From: Actinoplanes sp. SE50/110
GTDB lineage: Bacteria; Actinomycetota; Actinomycetes; Mycobacteriales; Micromonosporaceae
Assembly: GCF_900119315.1 (NCBI RefSeq)
Contig: NZ_LT827010.1
Span: forward strand, 1,254,501-1,318,500
Direction: 5' to 3'
Length of the DNA stretch: 64,000 bases
The notes beneath the pieces are model-generated. The model did not search any database. It had not been told where the DNA came from and saw only the letters and a list, made by a program, of their open reading frames with translations. Below, piece after piece: positions 34,869-43,807 of this stretch. The translations under genes and the position numbers were made by a program. Each line of letters starts with the position of its first letter. Position 1 is the first letter of the stretch.

Positions 34869-35108
34869 ACCACGATCTCGTACAGCGAATGCGGTTTCGG
34901 CACTCGCACCCAGACGCGCACCGCGGTGCTCTCGCTGCCGGTCGTGCGCTCCGACTCGCCGGGGGGTCAAGGTGGTCCGGGCGGTCCCGGAACCGGGCAC
35001 CCCGGCGGGCCCACCGGTGATTCCCGGCACGGCGGTGGCGCGCTCCCCGGCGGCGCCCCGCACGGTGGCGGCCACGGTGGGCCGGGGCAGGGCGGTGGTC
35101 ACCCCTGA
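34869..35108 (+). pseudogene. In-frame continuation of the gene at 34446 beyond the TGA
   Basis: Same frame as the preceding CDS, open for 79 codons. It begins TTISYSECGFGTRTQTRTAVLSLPVV, which reads as the last strands of the truncated beta domain, then a tail of Gly, His and Pro (GGQGGPGGPGTGHPGG...). The Cys in SEC could pair with the Cys in HPVC upstream of the stop. No start codon or ribosome binding site of its own close to the stop. Confidence 0.55.
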
Positions 35109-35164
35109 CCTGATCCCGGGAGGTGAGGGCGCACGGCCGGCTTCCCCCCGGTCGTGCGCCCGCT

Positions 35165-36265
35165 TCAGAGCCAGCCGGTCCGCTTCAGGCGCCAGTACAG
35201 GCCGCCGGCCAGGACGGCCATCGCGGTCATGGCGCCGGAGAATCCGTATGGCGAATCCAATCCCGGAATGACCTCGAAGTTCATCCCGTAGATCCCGGCG
35301 ATCACCGTCGGGACCGCGGCGATCGCCGCCCACGCGGCGATTTTGCGCATGTCGTCGTTCTGATCGATCGAGATCTGCGCGAGGCGGGCCTGCAGGATCG
35401 AATTGACCAGGTCGTCGAAGCCGGCCACCCGGTCGACCGCCCGGCTCAGTCGCCCGCGCACGTCGACCAGGTAGGGACGCAGCGCGGCCGGCAGCTCCCT
35501 GGTCTCCAGCAGCTTGGCCAGCGGGTCGGCCAGCGGCAGCACCGCCCGCTTGAACTCCACCATCTCCCGCTTGAGCTGGTAGATGTGGGCGATCCCGGCG
35601 CCGCGCGAGACGCTGAAGGTCTCCTCCTCCAGGCGCTCCAGGTCGCGCTCGACGTGCCCGGCCACGTCCAGGTAGTTGTCGACCAGGCGGCTGCCCACCG
35701 CGTACGCCACCGCCCACGGGCCGTGCCGCAGCACCTCGGGACGGCTCTCCAGCTCCTGCCGGACCTGCCAGAGCGGGCCGACCGGGCCGTGCCGCACGGT
35801 GATCACGAACCAGGCGCCGACCAGCACGGTGATGTCGCCTGTCTCGACCACCTCGGAGGTGGCGGTGAGCCGGTCGTGCTCGACGTACCGCGCGGTCCGC
35901 AGCACCAGCCGGGTCACCTCGCCGACCGTCTGGACGCCGGGCCGGTGCCCGCCGCCGGTGGCCCGCTCGACGAGCAGCTCGTGCAGGCCGAAGACCTCGG
36001 CGATCTGATCCATGGTCGGCCGGTCCGGCTCGTGCAGACCCAGCCAGACGAAGGCGTTGCGGCGGCGCCGGGCCATCCGGGCGGCTTCCGCGTACGCCAT
36101 CTGGCGCGGCTGCCCCGGCTCGGCGCGCCGCAGCCCGCCGGCATAGACCGCGCAGTCGACGACCGCGTCCGGGTTGCCGTGCCGCAGCGCCGGCCGGGCT
36201 CCGGGCGGCCCGGTGAGCCTTTCCAGGAGCTGCCGGAACGGCCGCTGGAGCGCCCGACCGAGCAT
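35165..36265 (-). CDS. CorA-type divalent cation transporter
   Basis: 366 residues. A large soluble N-terminal domain and two C-terminal transmembrane helices; the first ends with the YGMNF selectivity motif (IYGMNFEVIPG) that defines CorA channels for Mg2+ (or Co2+/Ni2+). ATG 36265 is chosen because the remaining upstream frame lacks family character. Divergent from the WYL regulator with 77 bp between starts. Confidence 0.93.
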   Translation of the reverse strand: MLGRALQRPFRQLLERLTGPPGARPALRHGNPDAVVDCAVYAGGLRRAEPGQPRQMAYAEAARMARRRRNAFVWLGLHEPDRPTMDQIAEVFGLHELLVERATGGGHRPGVQTVGEVTRLVLRTARYVEHDRLTATSEVVETGDITVLVGAWFVITVRHGPVGPLWQVRQELESRPEVLRHGPWAVAYAVGSRLVDNYLDVAGHVERDLERLEEETFSVSRGAGIAHIYQLKREMVEFKRAVLPLADPLAKLLETRELPAALRPYLVDVRGRLSRAVDRVAGFDDLVNSILQARLAQISIDQNDDMRKIAAWAAIAAVPTVIAGIYGMNFEVIPGLDSPYGFSGAMTAMAVLAGGLYWRLKRTGWL

Positions 36266-36342
36266 CGTCCGTCCATCCCCTTCGTCGACTGCGACCACGG
36301 TAGCGGTCAGCTGCTGTCCGCAATCGATGCCACCCTGGTGAC

Positions 36343-37299
36343 ATGGCGAACACGAGTGCCCGGATGCTACGGCTGCTGTCGCTGCTGCAGACACACCGCT
36401 ACTGGCCGGGCGCCGAGCTGGCCGATCGGCTCGAGGTCTCGCCGCGCACCCTGCGCCGCGACGTCGACCGGCTGCGCGAGCTGGGTTACCCGGTGGACGC
36501 CAGCCGCGGCGTGGCCGGCGGCTACCAGCTGCAGGCCGGCGCCGCGGTGCCGCCGCTGCTGCTCGACGACGACGAGGCGGTGGCGATCGCGGTCGGCCTG
36601 CGCAGCGCCGCGGCCGGTGCGGTGGCCGGCTTCGAGGAGACCTCGGTGCGTGCCCTGGCCAAGGTGATCCAGCTGTTGCCGCCGCGGCTGCGCCGCCGGA
36701 TCGACGCGCTGCAGGCGGTGACCAGCCCGGGCGCGAACGGCTTCGGCCCCGTGCTGGACGCCGCGGTGCTGACCACGATCGCGCTGGCCACGCGCGGTGA
36801 GGAACGGCTGCGCTTCGACTACGACCCGCGCGAGGGCACGGCCGCTCGGCGGCACGTCGAGCCGCACCGGCTGGTCCCGCTCGGGCGGCGGTGGTATCTG
36901 CTGGCCTGGGACCTGGACCGGGGCGACTGGCGCAGCTTCCGGGTGGACCGGATCACCGGCCCGGAGCTGACCGGCGCCCGGTTCCGCCCGCGGGAGATCC
37001 CGGGCGGCGACCCGGTGGCGTGGCTGCGCGCGCGGATCCGGGCGATCCCCAGCCGTTACGACGTCGCGGTGCTGCTGGAGACCGATCCGGAGACGGCGCG
37101 CGGGGTCACCGGGCACTGGGCCACCTTCGAACCGGCCGGCGACGGCCGGTGCCGGATGCGGATGAACGTCGACGACCTGGGCTGGCCCACACTGGTGCTG
37201 GGGGTGCTCGCCGTGCCGTTCACCATCGAGGCGCCGGCCGAGTTGCACGACCGGGTGCGGGCGGCCGGGGAGGCCCTGCTGCGCGGCTCGCGGACGTGA
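36343..37299 (+). CDS. WYL-domain transcriptional regulator (YafY type)
   Basis: 318 residues. HTH_11 N-terminus (MLRLLSLLQTHRYWPGAELADRLEVSPRTLRRDVDRLRELGYPV) and a WYL domain (about 130-225; LVPLGRRWYLLAWDLDRGDWRSFRVDRI) followed by a WCX-like C-terminus. Such regulators bind nucleic acid or nucleotide-derived ligands through the WYL domain. Divergent from the CorA gene, so it may control it; no ligand evidence. Confidence 0.95.
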   Translation: MANTSARMLRLLSLLQTHRYWPGAELADRLEVSPRTLRRDVDRLRELGYPVDASRGVAGGYQLQAGAAVPPLLLDDDEAVAIAVGLRSAAAGAVAGFEETSVRALAKVIQLLPPRLRRRIDALQAVTSPGANGFGPVLDAAVLTTIALATRGEERLRFDYDPREGTAARRHVEPHRLVPLGRRWYLLAWDLDRGDWRSFRVDRITGPELTGARFRPREIPGGDPVAWLRARIRAIPSRYDVAVLLETDPETARGVTGHWATFEPAGDGRCRMRMNVDDLGWPTLVLGVLAVPFTIEAPAELHDRVRAAGEALLRGSRT

Positions 37300-37312
37300 C
37301 TCGCCTGTGGAC

Positions 37313-37339
37313 GGACCGACGCCCCCGTGGCGCCGGTCC
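37313..37339 (+). terminator. Hairpin downstream of WYL regulator
   Basis: Interrupted stem GGACCG-A-CGCC and GGCG-C-CGGTCC with a 5-nt loop, 13 bp after the stop codon of the WYL gene. No T-run follows. Confidence 0.5.
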
Positions 37340-37406
37340 GCACCATGAAGGTATCGATCGGGTGCGACACTTCGGCGTCAATTTTCAGTCCTCGCTTATA
37401 TAAGAA

Positions 37407-37940
37407 TCAGCGAAATCTGAGTTCCCGGATGTGGTCGTCGTGCCACTGCTCGCCGACCAGGAAACGCTTCACGCCGACGACGCCGAAACCGTGCTTGGCA
37501 TAGAACTTCGCGGCCCGCACGTTCCGCTGATTCACCCCGAGCCAGCACGACGCCGCGCCGGTGCCGGCCGCGGCCGCCAGGGTCGCGGTCATCAGCGTGT
37601 GGGCGGCGCCCGAGCCGTGCCGGTCGGCCAGCAGGTAGAACTTGCTCAGCTCGACGCTGGTCGCGGCGTCCACCACGGCGGCCACGTCCGGGTCCGTGAT
37701 CGGGCCGCGGACCAGCATGGAATAACCGAGTGGCGATCCGTCGTCGAGCGCCATCAGCAGGATCCGGGCCGGGTCGGCGAGATGGCCGGCGAACCGCTCG
37801 ACGGACAGGTGGGTGGCGATGAATTCATCGATGTCTGTCTGTCTGGCCTCCGGCGGGCAGGCCAATCCGAAGGTAAGTGTCGCCAGCGCGTGCAAAGGTT
37901 GCTCGTCGCCCGCCGTGGCATGACGCACAGTGATCGCCAT
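37407..37940 (-). CDS. GNAT-family acetyltransferase
   Basis: 177 residues with the GNAT core: FYLLADRHGSGAAHTLMTATLAA is the acetyl-CoA loop (R-H-G-S-G-A), CWLGVNQRNVRAAKFYAKHGFGVVG is the C-terminal motif. Soluble, single-domain, substrate unknown. Start ATG 37940 lies 25 bp from the divergent hexosaminidase start, so its promoter must overlap that gene's start region. Confidence 0.92.
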   Translation of the reverse strand: MAITVRHATAGDEQPLHALATLTFGLACPPEARQTDIDEFIATHLSVERFAGHLADPARILLMALDDGSPLGYSMLVRGPITDPDVAAVVDAATSVELSKFYLLADRHGSGAAHTLMTATLAAAAGTGAASCWLGVNQRNVRAAKFYAKHGFGVVGVKRFLVGEQWHDDHIRELRFR

Positions 37941-37965
37941 AGCGAAACAGTTTAGAGTCTTCAGA

Positions 37966-39387
37966 GTGCGCTCTCAGACGAAGCGGCTCGGTGACGTGAT
38001 CCCGGCGCCCGCTCTGGTGGTTCCGGAACCGGCTGTGACCTTCACGATCACTCCGGTGACGACGGTCAGCGCGCCGCCGGCGGCCGCCGCCGTGGCCGCC
38101 CACCTGGGCCCGCTCGCCGACGACGGACCGATCCGCCTGGAACTGACCGACACGGACGGTCTCGGCGCCGAGGGATACCGTCTGGCGATCACCGCGACCG
38201 GGGTGTCGCTGCGCGCCGCCGAGCCGGCCGGCCTGTTCTGGGGCGTGCAGACGCTGCGCCAGCTCGCGGCCGACGACGGGGTGCTGCCCGGCGGTGTGAT
38301 CGAGGACCGGCCGCGGTTCGCCTACCGCGGCGCGATGCTCGACCTGGCCCGGCACTTCTTCACCGCGGACGAGATCAGGGCGCACCTCGATCTGCTGGTC
38401 CAGTTCAAGATCAATCACCTGCACCTGCACCTCACCGACGACCAGGGCTGGCGGCTGGAGATTCCCGGCTGGCCCCGGCTCACCGAGGTCGGCGGCGGCC
38501 CGGGCACCGGTTGCGACGGCACCGGACCGGGCTTTCTCACCCTGGCCGAGTACGCCGACGTGGTGGCCTACGCCGCCGAGCGGTTCGTCACCGTGATCCC
38601 GGAGATCGACATGCCCGGGCACGTGAACGCGGCCCTGGTCGCCTACCCGGAACTGACCGCGGACGGCCGGCCGGTCGCGCCGCGCACCGACGCCGAGGTC
38701 GGCTACAGCTCGCTGGTGGCCGGCAAGGACGAGACGTACGCCTTCGTCGAAACCGTGCTCAAGACGGTCGCCGACGTCACCCCGGGGCCGTTCCTGCACA
38801 TCGGCGGCGACGAGTGCCTGTCCACCTCGGCCGAGGATTACCACGCGTTCCTGTCCCGGGCCCTGCCGCTGGCCGGCAAATACGGCAAGCGGGCGATCGG
38901 CTGGCACGAGATCGCCGCGACCGACCTGCCCGAGGGCACCGTGGTGCAGTACTGGCGGCCGGAGCCGGAGGACGCCCAGGTGCTCGCCGCGGTCGCAGCC
39001 GGTCACCAGGTGATCATGTCGCCGGCCGACCGGACCTACCTCGACATGAAGTACGCCGCGGACACCCCGCTCGGCCTGGACTGGGCCGGGCTGGTCCCGG
39101 TCCGGCGGTCCTACGAGTGGGACCCGGCCACCCGCCTCGCCGGAGTCGGCGAGCAGGCCCTGCTCGGGGTCGCCGCCCCGCTCTGGTCGGAGACCCTGCG
39201 CACGGTCGCCGACGTGCAGTACCTCACCTTCCCCCGGCTGCCCGCGGTCGCCGAGGTCGGCTGGACCCCGCAGGCCGGCCGGGACTGGGCGGCGTTCCGC
39301 GAGCGGCTGGCCGCTTTCGGCCCGCGCTGGGACGCGGCGGGCGTCAACTACCACCGCTCCCCGGAGATCGACTGGCCCTCGGCCTGA
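37966..39387 (+). CDS. GH20 beta-N-acetylhexosaminidase
   Basis: 473 residues, no signal peptide, so probably cytoplasmic. GH20b N-terminal domain (about 1-125, with EGYRLAI and GLFWGVQTLRQL) and GH20 TIM barrel (about 130-473): FFTADEIRAHLDLL, HLHLTDDQGWRLEI, EIDMPGH and the catalytic Asp-Glu pair HIGGDE (D282/E283). Cleaves terminal GlcNAc from chitin or peptidoglycan fragments. GTG 37966 is preceded by TAGAGT at 37952-37957, spaced for a leaderless transcript; GTG 37996 is an alternative start. No chitinase or transporter is adjacent. Confidence 0.93.
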   Translation: MRSQTKRLGDVIPAPALVVPEPAVTFTITPVTTVSAPPAAAAVAAHLGPLADDGPIRLELTDTDGLGAEGYRLAITATGVSLRAAEPAGLFWGVQTLRQLAADDGVLPGGVIEDRPRFAYRGAMLDLARHFFTADEIRAHLDLLVQFKINHLHLHLTDDQGWRLEIPGWPRLTEVGGGPGTGCDGTGPGFLTLAEYADVVAYAAERFVTVIPEIDMPGHVNAALVAYPELTADGRPVAPRTDAEVGYSSLVAGKDETYAFVETVLKTVADVTPGPFLHIGGDECLSTSAEDYHAFLSRALPLAGKYGKRAIGWHEIAATDLPEGTVVQYWRPEPEDAQVLAAVAAGHQVIMSPADRTYLDMKYAADTPLGLDWAGLVPVRRSYEWDPATRLAGVGEQALLGVAAPLWSETLRTVADVQYLTFPRLPAVAEVGWTPQAGRDWAAFRERLAAFGPRWDAAGVNYHRSPEIDWPSA

Positions 39388-39445
39388 TCGGGCCGGGCCT
39401 CCCGCCCGTACCCTCTGTTACCTGAACCGGTGGGAGGAGAGCGGC

Positions 39446-41416
39446 TTGAGCAACGACGCGCGAGCGGCCACCAGATCGGCCGTCGCCCTGACCGGCTTCC
39501 TGATCGTGGCCGGCCTGCAACTGGCCGCGGTGCTGGGCGTGCTCTGGGCGGTGCTGACGCTGCTGCCCGCCGCGTTCGCGGTACGCGCCGGGGTGCCGCT
39601 GAGCATCGCCACCTTCGGAGCGCTCGGCTACGCCACATGGCGGGCCCTGTACACCCGGCACCGGGTGCCGGCCGGGGTCCCGATCTCCCGCGCGGACGCG
39701 CCGCAACTCTGGGCCCTGGTCGACGCGGCCGCGGCCGCCGCCGGGGTGACCCCGCCGGCCGGGTTGACCGTGGTCGCCGACGCCACCGCGGTGGTCGGTG
39801 AGCGGACCCGGGCGCTCGGGCTGCTCGGCGGCCGGCGCGACCTCTACCTCGGGCTCCCGCTGCTGCTCGCCTGGGACCCCGCGCGGCTGCGCGCGGCGGT
39901 GGCGCACGAACTGGCACACGGGTCTTCCCGGCTCGGGCGGTGGGCTCCCACGGCGTACCGCGGAAGGATCGCCGTGGGCCGGATCGCGCCGCGCTGGAAC
40001 CGCGGCCGCAACCCGGCCGCGGCCGTCTTCCGGGCCTATGCCCGGGTCTACCGCGAGTGGGACGCGCCGTTCAGCCGGGCGCAGGAGCTGGCCGCCGACC
40101 GGGTGGCGGCCGGGCACGCCGGGGTCGCCGCGACCGTCGGAGCCCTGCGCGACCTGCCGGTGCTCGCCGGGATGCAGCGGCTCTTCCACGCCGAGTACGT
40201 GGCGCCGGGCTGGACCGCCGGGCATGTGCCGGAGGACGTGTTCGGCGGTTTCCTGCGGGTGCTCGCGGCCCGCGGCGAGGATGTGGCGATCCTGCGGGCC
40301 CGGGGGGCCGAGCCGGGCGGACCGTGGGACACCCATCCGCCGCTCGCCGAGCGCCTCGCCGCCCTGATCCCGGCCGCAGGGGACGCCTCTGCCGAGGCCG
40401 CTGCCGGTTCCCCGGCCGCTGCCGGTTCCCCGGCCGCCGCTGATTCCCCGGCCGCCGTCGAGGCTCCGGCCGCCGCCGACGTTCCGGCCGAAAGTGGTCA
40501 GCCGGCCCCCGAGGATCTCGTGCCCGATCTGCCCGGGCTCGGACGGGCGCTGCAGGCCGTCGCCTTCCCGCCGCACGGCCGCACCGAGATGGCGTGGGAC
40601 GACTTCCTCAGCGTCGCCCGCACGGCCGAGATGGAACGTGAGGCCGAGGCCGCGATGGCCGCGGTCGCCCGCGCGGTCGGCGCCGAGGTGCCGGACGCCG
40701 AGGGGATCCTGCGCCTGGCCGCCGACGGGCGGCTGCGGACCGCCGCCGCGACGATCTTCCCGGGCCTGCCGCCGGAGGAGACCGCCGAGCGGATCGTCGA
40801 TCTGCTCGCGCTCACCCTGGCGCTGGCCGCGCTGCGCAGCGGCGTCGCCCGCTGGCGGCACAACTGGACCGGTACCGCCGAGCTGGTCGCCGCGGACGGC
40901 GCCCACCTGAACCTGACCGACGTGGCCGCGGCCGCCGCCGATCCGGAGCAGGCCGAGGCGGTCCGCGCCTACCTGACCCGGCTCGGGGTGCGGCTGGCCG
41001 CGCCGGACGGCGCCCGCCCGGCCGCCCGGGCGCAGGTGCTCGGCGGCCTGATCAACCTGTCCGCGGACGGCGGGCGGACCGACGTGCTCGTCACCGACCT
41101 CGGTTTCCTGCTGGTCCCCGGCCTGCCCCGGGGGCGGGGACCGGAGGCCAGGCGGCGCCTGCACGAGATCGCCGCGGCCGGGGTGACCGCCACCGCCGGC
41201 GGCGGCGACCGCCGGTTCCTGCCGTTCATCGAGGTCGCGGCGGTGACCACGATGCCCGGCCGGCGCCGCGGCTGGGTGATCGAGCTGCACGACGGCGGCC
41301 GGGTCACGCTGCGCGCGTCGCTGGACACCGACGAACTGCCCGGTGGGTGGGCGGCCTGGGAGGACGCGGTCGCCTTCCTGACGAAGACCCGAGTCTCATC
41401 CGCGACGAATCAGTAA
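39446..41416 (+). CDS. M48-family membrane metallopeptidase
   Basis: 656 residues. Two N-terminal transmembrane segments (about 15-60), then an M48 peptidase core with zinc motif HELAH (His154, Glu155, His158) and the third ligand in AQELAADRVAA. Residues about 310-355 hold a low-complexity Ala/Pro linker with repeats AAAGSPAAAGSPAAADSPAA; a C-terminal region (about 520-656) has an extra beta domain. TTG start with a near-perfect GGAGGAGAG eight bases upstream. Probably acts on membrane proteins in quality control. Confidence 0.9.
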   Translation: MSNDARAATRSAVALTGFLIVAGLQLAAVLGVLWAVLTLLPAAFAVRAGVPLSIATFGALGYATWRALYTRHRVPAGVPISRADAPQLWALVDAAAAAAGVTPPAGLTVVADATAVVGERTRALGLLGGRRDLYLGLPLLLAWDPARLRAAVAHELAHGSSRLGRWAPTAYRGRIAVGRIAPRWNRGRNPAAAVFRAYARVYREWDAPFSRAQELAADRVAAGHAGVAATVGALRDLPVLAGMQRLFHAEYVAPGWTAGHVPEDVFGGFLRVLAARGEDVAILRARGAEPGGPWDTHPPLAERLAALIPAAGDASAEAAAGSPAAAGSPAAADSPAAVEAPAAADVPAESGQPAPEDLVPDLPGLGRALQAVAFPPHGRTEMAWDDFLSVARTAEMEREAEAAMAAVARAVGAEVPDAEGILRLAADGRLRTAAATIFPGLPPEETAERIVDLLALTLALAALRSGVARWRHNWTGTAELVAADGAHLNLTDVAAAAADPEQAEAVRAYLTRLGVRLAAPDGARPAARAQVLGGLINLSADGGRTDVLVTDLGFLLVPGLPRGRGPEARRRLHEIAAAGVTATAGGGDRRFLPFIEVAAVTTMPGRRRGWVIELHDGGRVTLRASLDTDELPGGWAAWEDAVAFLTKTRVSSATNQ

Positions 41417-41538
41417 CTCTGTCCCTCCTTCCGGTCACAATGTCCTCAGCGGTTGTTGGCTTGGCGTACGCCCTAAACGGGTAGCACAGGCGCGTGCCGG
41501 GCGAGACCATCGCTGGTGACGAACTGGGGGTGGCGCTC

Positions 41539-41979
41539 ATGGAGCGGGGGCCGATGGCGCTGTTCGGCGCCGTCGTCGGGGTCGGGCTCGGCCCGGCGCT
41601 GTGGCTGGGCGCGCAGCTGGGTACGCATCACACACCGGCCGGCCGGCCACCGGTCGTGATCCACGATCAACTGCCGGCCGCGGTCACCGATCAGGGTGGT
41701 TACGGTGCCGGCGAGGTGTCCGGCACCGACGACCCGGCCGACCGGTGGAGTCTGCCGCCGTCGATCCGGCCCGCCCGCCACCGCGCGTCGCCGGCCGCGG
41801 TGGTCACCTCGGCGTCCGCCTCGGCCTCCCCGTCGGTCGCCGTCTCGTCCGCTTCCCCGTCCGCGTCGGCCTCGGCGCCACCGGCTTCCGCGTCGGCTTC
41901 GGCCTCCGCGTCACCCTCGGCCGGGTCCGGAGCGGTGTCCGGCTCGCCGTCCCCGGACACCGTCGAGGCCGCGGAGTAG
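41539..41979 (+). CDS. Membrane-anchored Ser/Ala-rich protein
   Basis: 146 residues from ATG 41539 with GGGGGTGG upstream. One N-terminal helix (MALFGAVVGVGLGPALWLGAQL), a short structured stretch and then a long Ser/Ala/Pro-rich tail with SASASASPS runs. No domain recognised; could be an exported wall-associated linker protein. A frame starting at GTG 41494 would add 15 residues. Followed by a perfect palindromic terminator. Confidence 0.55.
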   Translation: MERGPMALFGAVVGVGLGPALWLGAQLGTHHTPAGRPPVVIHDQLPAAVTDQGGYGAGEVSGTDDPADRWSLPPSIRPARHRASPAAVVTSASASASPSVAVSSASPSASASAPPASASASASASPSAGSGAVSGSPSPDTVEAAE

Positions 41980-42010
41980 GCGGACACCGGCGCCACCGGA
42001 CAGACGACGA

Positions 42011-42040
42011 AAGAGGGAGCCGGCCGGCTCCCTCTTTTCC
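42011..42040. terminator. Bidirectional terminator, 26-nt perfect palindrome
   Basis: Fully self-complementary AAGAGGGAGCCGG arm and its mirror at 42011-42036, followed by TT. It separates the convergent genes ending at 41979 (plus) and 42051 (minus) and serves both. Confidence 0.85.
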
Positions 42041-42050
42041 GCGCGGGTCG

Positions 42051-42818
42051 TCAGAGGCCCAGCAGGCGGTCCAGGATGTCGCGGTACGCCCGGAACTCCA
42101 CCCGCAGCGCCTCGGTGTCGTCGGCCCCGGTGGCCAGCGAGCCCCGGTGCGCCCGCAGTGAGCTGGTCAGCTTCTCGATGGTCTCGTCGACCAGGGCGGC
42201 CGCCTCGCCGGTGGTCGCCTTCGGGTCGTCGACGAAGCGCAGCTGCACCTCGCGCCAGCGGTCGCGCAGCGGCTGGGTCTCCGACTCGGGGAAGAACGGG
42301 GACGGCCCGGCGGCGGTGGGCGTCTGCCCGGGCACGCCGGCGACCGCGACGACCGGCTCGGCCACCGGTTCCGCCTCGATCGGCTCGGCCACGGCGACCA
42401 CCGGGTCGGTCTCGGTCAGCGTCGCCCGGTTCTCGTCGCCCGCGCGCTCGTCCCGGACCGCCTCGGCGGCCGGCTCCTCGACGACCGGCTCCTCGACGAC
42501 GACCGGGTCGTCGAAGGTGCCGCGGTCGTCGAGCGCCACGTCCACCGGGTCCTCGTCGTCGTCCCGGTGGTCGTGGATCTCCTGCGTGGCGTCGGCGGCG
42601 TGGGTGTCCGCGACCCGGTCCTCGTGGTCCGGCCGCAGGGTGTCGATCCGGGTGGTGTCGTCCTCGGCCGGGTCACGGTGCGCGCCGGGCGCGGCCGTCT
42701 CGTCGGCCGGGGCGTCGGTCCACGGCGAGCCGGCCCGCTGCTGCGGGAAGGCCGCGGCCCGGTCCGCCCGGTCCTCCCGGTCGGTGTCGTCCTTGTCCTC
42801 GTTGGTGAAGAAGCGCAT
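42051..42818 (-). CDS. Acidic protein sharing a C-terminal domain with its upstream neighbour
   Basis: 255 residues. The N-terminal ~165 residues are acidic and low-complexity (Asp, Glu, Pro, Ala), the C-terminal ~90 residues form a helical domain, RWREVQLRFVDDPKATTGEAAALVDE, that also occurs in the gene at 42831. No known family name. Starts 12 bp after that gene's stop, so they form an operon. The repeated domain suggests the two proteins interact or arose by duplication. Confidence 0.8.
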   Translation of the reverse strand: MRFFTNEDKDDTDREDRADRAAAFPQQRAGSPWTDAPADETAAPGAHRDPAEDDTTRIDTLRPDHEDRVADTHAADATQEIHDHRDDDEDPVDVALDDRGTFDDPVVVEEPVVEEPAAEAVRDERAGDENRATLTETDPVVAVAEPIEAEPVAEPVVAVAGVPGQTPTAAGPSPFFPESETQPLRDRWREVQLRFVDDPKATTGEAAALVDETIEKLTSSLRAHRGSLATGADDTEALRVEFRAYRDILDRLLGL

Positions 42819-42830
42819 CGTGGGTGCTCC

Positions 42831-43463
42831 TCAGCGGCTGGTGGCGTCGGGTTCGGTGGGCGCGGTCCGGTCGGTGGCGGTGGTGTCCTCGGTGGCCGGT
42901 CGCGGGGCGGGTACTGCGGTGCCGGCCGCCACCGGGTCCGCACCGAGCAGGTCGGCGAACAGGGCCCGGTAGTGGACCAGCGCCTGGCGCAGGTCCTCGG
43001 TTTCGGCCTCGTCATTCTTACTGCGCAGGCTGATCTCGTGGGCGGAGCGGTAGTGCTCCAGCGTGGCGGCGTGTTCGACGGACAGGTCGGCGAGCCGCTC
43101 GTCGTAGTCGCCGGTCGGGTAGCCGCGCTCGGCGATCAGCCGGGTGACCAGCTCGTCGGCGGTGGCCACCGCCTCCTTCGGACTGTCCACGAAGCGGATC
43201 TGGACTTCCTCCCAGGCGGCGGAGTATTTCGCCCGGGACTGCGCGGAGAGCGGCTTGAGCTCCAGCTGCGCGTGCCGCTTCTTCCGTTCCAGCAGCTCAC
43301 GCTCGGCCTCGGTGCGGCTGCCGGTGTCGGCGACCACCCGGTCGTACTCCGGCCCGAAGGTCTGCTGCAACCGGCGGCGCCGGGCCGCCCGGACGCCGAA
43401 CACGATCGCGGCCAGCACCAGCAGGATGACGACGATCAGAACGATGGTGGCGGTGGGAGACAT
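42831..43463 (-). CDS. Membrane-anchored protein with the same helical domain
   Basis: 210 residues: one N-terminal helix (TATIVLIVVILLVLAAIVFGV), a basic patch, then a ~150-residue helical domain with AWEEVQIRFVDSPKEAVATADELVTRLIAERG, closely similar to the C-terminal domain of the downstream gene. The tail is Pro/Thr-rich. ATG 43463 has AGGAGG upstream. First gene of the pair; membrane-tethered, with its partner cytoplasmic. Confidence 0.82.
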   Translation of the reverse strand: MSPTATIVLIVVILLVLAAIVFGVRAARRRRLQQTFGPEYDRVVADTGSRTEAERELLERKKRHAQLELKPLSAQSRAKYSAAWEEVQIRFVDSPKEAVATADELVTRLIAERGYPTGDYDERLADLSVEHAATLEHYRSAHEISLRSKNDEAETEDLRQALVHYRALFADLLGADPVAAGTAVPAPRPATEDTTATDRTAPTEPDATSR

Positions 43464-43807
43464 CAGGTTCCTCCTTCTTCCCCAGGAGGTATTCCCACAT
43501 CGACCCGATCGGCAATCGCGTTCGACGAAACCGGTCGGAACGCGTCGGCGTCACCGCATGATCACCTTGCGTTCGCCGGGTCGTCGGCAGCCCGACGGCC
43601 GGCAACCGGAGATCAACTCCGGTCTCCGGTGGACAAACGGAATGGAAGGGAGTTTTACCATCGGCCAGAAGCTGGCTGTGACGGACGTCTTTACGTATTC
43701 TTCCGAGGCGCATCTTCCCCGGGGTCCGGCCGTCCACTTCTGATCGGCCGGCTTCCGGTCCCGTGGTGTGCCCCGTGGTCCCTGCCGAACCCCTCGGGCG
43801 GAGCTTG
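43464..43807. promoter_or_regulatory. 344-bp divergent region before the conservon
   Basis: No clear gene. It contains a 7-bp hairpin ACCGGAG-N5-CTCCGGT at 43605-43623 and an AT-rich TTTACGTATTCT stretch near 43690-43705 where a conservon promoter could lie. A 33-codon frame from ATG 43642 to 43743 is present but has no ribosome binding site. Confidence 0.4.

Noticed and set aside
43642..43743. 33-codon ORF before the conservon
   Set aside because: No ribosome binding site and no hydrophobic or conserved feature; it may be chance.
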